Shown piece by piece: positions 63,613 to 64,000 of a stretch of 64,000 bases of DNA. A program made the translations under genes and the position numbers. The stretch covers positions 1 to 64,000 of the forward strand of contig NZ_JAJQVM010000028.1 in the NCBI RefSeq assembly GCF_021234875.1, read 5' to 3'. A model generated the notes under the pieces. That model was given only the letters and a program-made list of their open reading frames with translations. It ran no database searches and was not told where the DNA came from. Source of the DNA: Marinibactrum halimedae (lineage in GTDB: Bacteria; Pseudomonadota; Gammaproteobacteria; Pseudomonadales; Cellvibrionaceae). How positions within the stretch are numbered: position 1 is the first letter of the stretch; every line of letters starts with the position of its first letter.

Positions 63613-64000
63613 ATGAATACTATCCGCTTGTTGCTTCGTCAAGTTACCTCTCATTTTTGTTTTTTATATTGTCTTTGGTTTGGCGTTGTCCCGTTTGTTG
63701 GCGCAACACCTCAAGAGGCAGAATTACCGTTGCCTAGATCACTCCCTGTTCAAAATTATGAGCAACAATTATACCCCTGGCTGATGAGGCAAGAATACAA
63801 GGCATTGGGTTGGCACAGGGACAAAGAAGTAAGGGACACCGGACCTTATGTGAATGGTGATTATTATGGTACGCACCCAGCGGTACGTATTTTTTATTCG
63901 CCTGGGGTGATGAAGTGGCTTGAGAATGACCGTCAAGGGGATATCCCAGACGGCGCCATGATCATCAAAGAAATGTATTTGCCGCCGGCTGTTATTTATC
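63613..64000 (+). CDS. Exported protein, cytochrome P460-like, 5' part (runs off the right edge)
   Basis: The frame is open from ATG 63613 to the edge (129 codons). A signal peptide (FCFLYCLWFGVVPFVGA) is followed by YEQQLYPWLMRQEYKALGWH, then YVNGDYYGTHPAVRIFYSP and QGDIPDGAMIIKEMYLPP. The last block resembles the P460/cytochrome-like proteins in which PDGxxIIKEM is conserved. The heme-binding region, if any, lies beyond the window, so the family call is tentative. Confidence 0.6.
   Translation, partial: MNTIRLLLRQVTSHFCFLYCLWFGVVPFVGATPQEAELPLPRSLPVQNYEQQLYPWLMRQEYKALGWHRDKEVRDTGPYVNGDYYGTHPAVRIFYSPGVMKWLENDRQGDIPDGAMIIKEMYLPPAVIY

Noticed and set aside
63492-63737. 81-codon plus frame near the right end
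   Set aside because: Overlaps out of frame the better supported exported P460-like gene with a clear signal peptide from 63613.

Overview
The window looks like a chromosomal segment of a marine-type gammaproteobacterium of roughly balanced to slightly low GC, close to the Cellvibrionales/Pseudomonas/Alteromonas range. The evidence is conserved housekeeping gene order: rluE-nudJ-mnmA-hflD-purB divergent from icd; cspD / clpS-clpA / infA / bpt-aat / trxB / ftsK-lolA-rarA; and a ccmABCDEFG operon beside an orphan fliK-like/flhB-like pair. The genus cannot be fixed from the sequence alone. No rRNA, tRNA or CRISPR array was seen.

Left accessory block (1-5253): the 5' part of an IS5-family transposase runs off the left edge. 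Next to it is a five-gene minus-strand cassette: a 546-aa protein with no recognised domain and a glycine-rich/membrane-like C-terminus, followed without real gaps by four tandem paralogues of about 270 aa. The layout resembles a secreted effector with a multiplied immunity gene, but the function is unproven. This is the best candidate here for an undescribed system.

Core block (5675-37256): a GNAT acetyltransferase; the cytochrome c maturation operon ccmA-G, with no ccmH/ccmI after ccmG; a FliK-C/FlhB-C pair; a MOSC protein; a secreted repeat protein; MscS; RoxA; the purB-to-rluE operon and icd. The N-degron genes clpS, clpA, bpt and aat follow, interleaved with infA and trxB, then ftsK, lolA and rarA.

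GLUG-repeat array (37540-44907): three intact tandem genes for secreted 660-700 aa proteins of the GLUG-motif type (Ca-binding-like aspartate-rich N-terminus, repeated GG-hydrophobic-hydrophobic-G motifs), plus a decayed fourth copy at the left end that keeps its own terminator.

Aryl polyene (APE)/xanthomonadin-like cluster (45037-62568): nine genes on the minus strand and twelve on the plus strand diverge from about 52165-52402. They encode a chorismatase that should supply hydroxybenzoate, an acyl-activating ligase, two acyl carrier proteins, three ketosynthase-family proteins, a ketoreductase, four hotdog dehydratases (two ApeI-like, two ApeP-like), a thioesterase, a methyltransferase, two acyltransferases, a glycosyltransferase, and a LolA-like protein, MMPL exporter, lipoprotein and membrane protein for export to the outer membrane. 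Two secreted-protein genes follow; the last runs off the right edge.

A recurring oddity is short direct tandem repeats, often 15 bp (five codons), both between genes and inside otherwise normal genes (rluE, lolA, a GLUG gene, apeI, ccmA, apeH).
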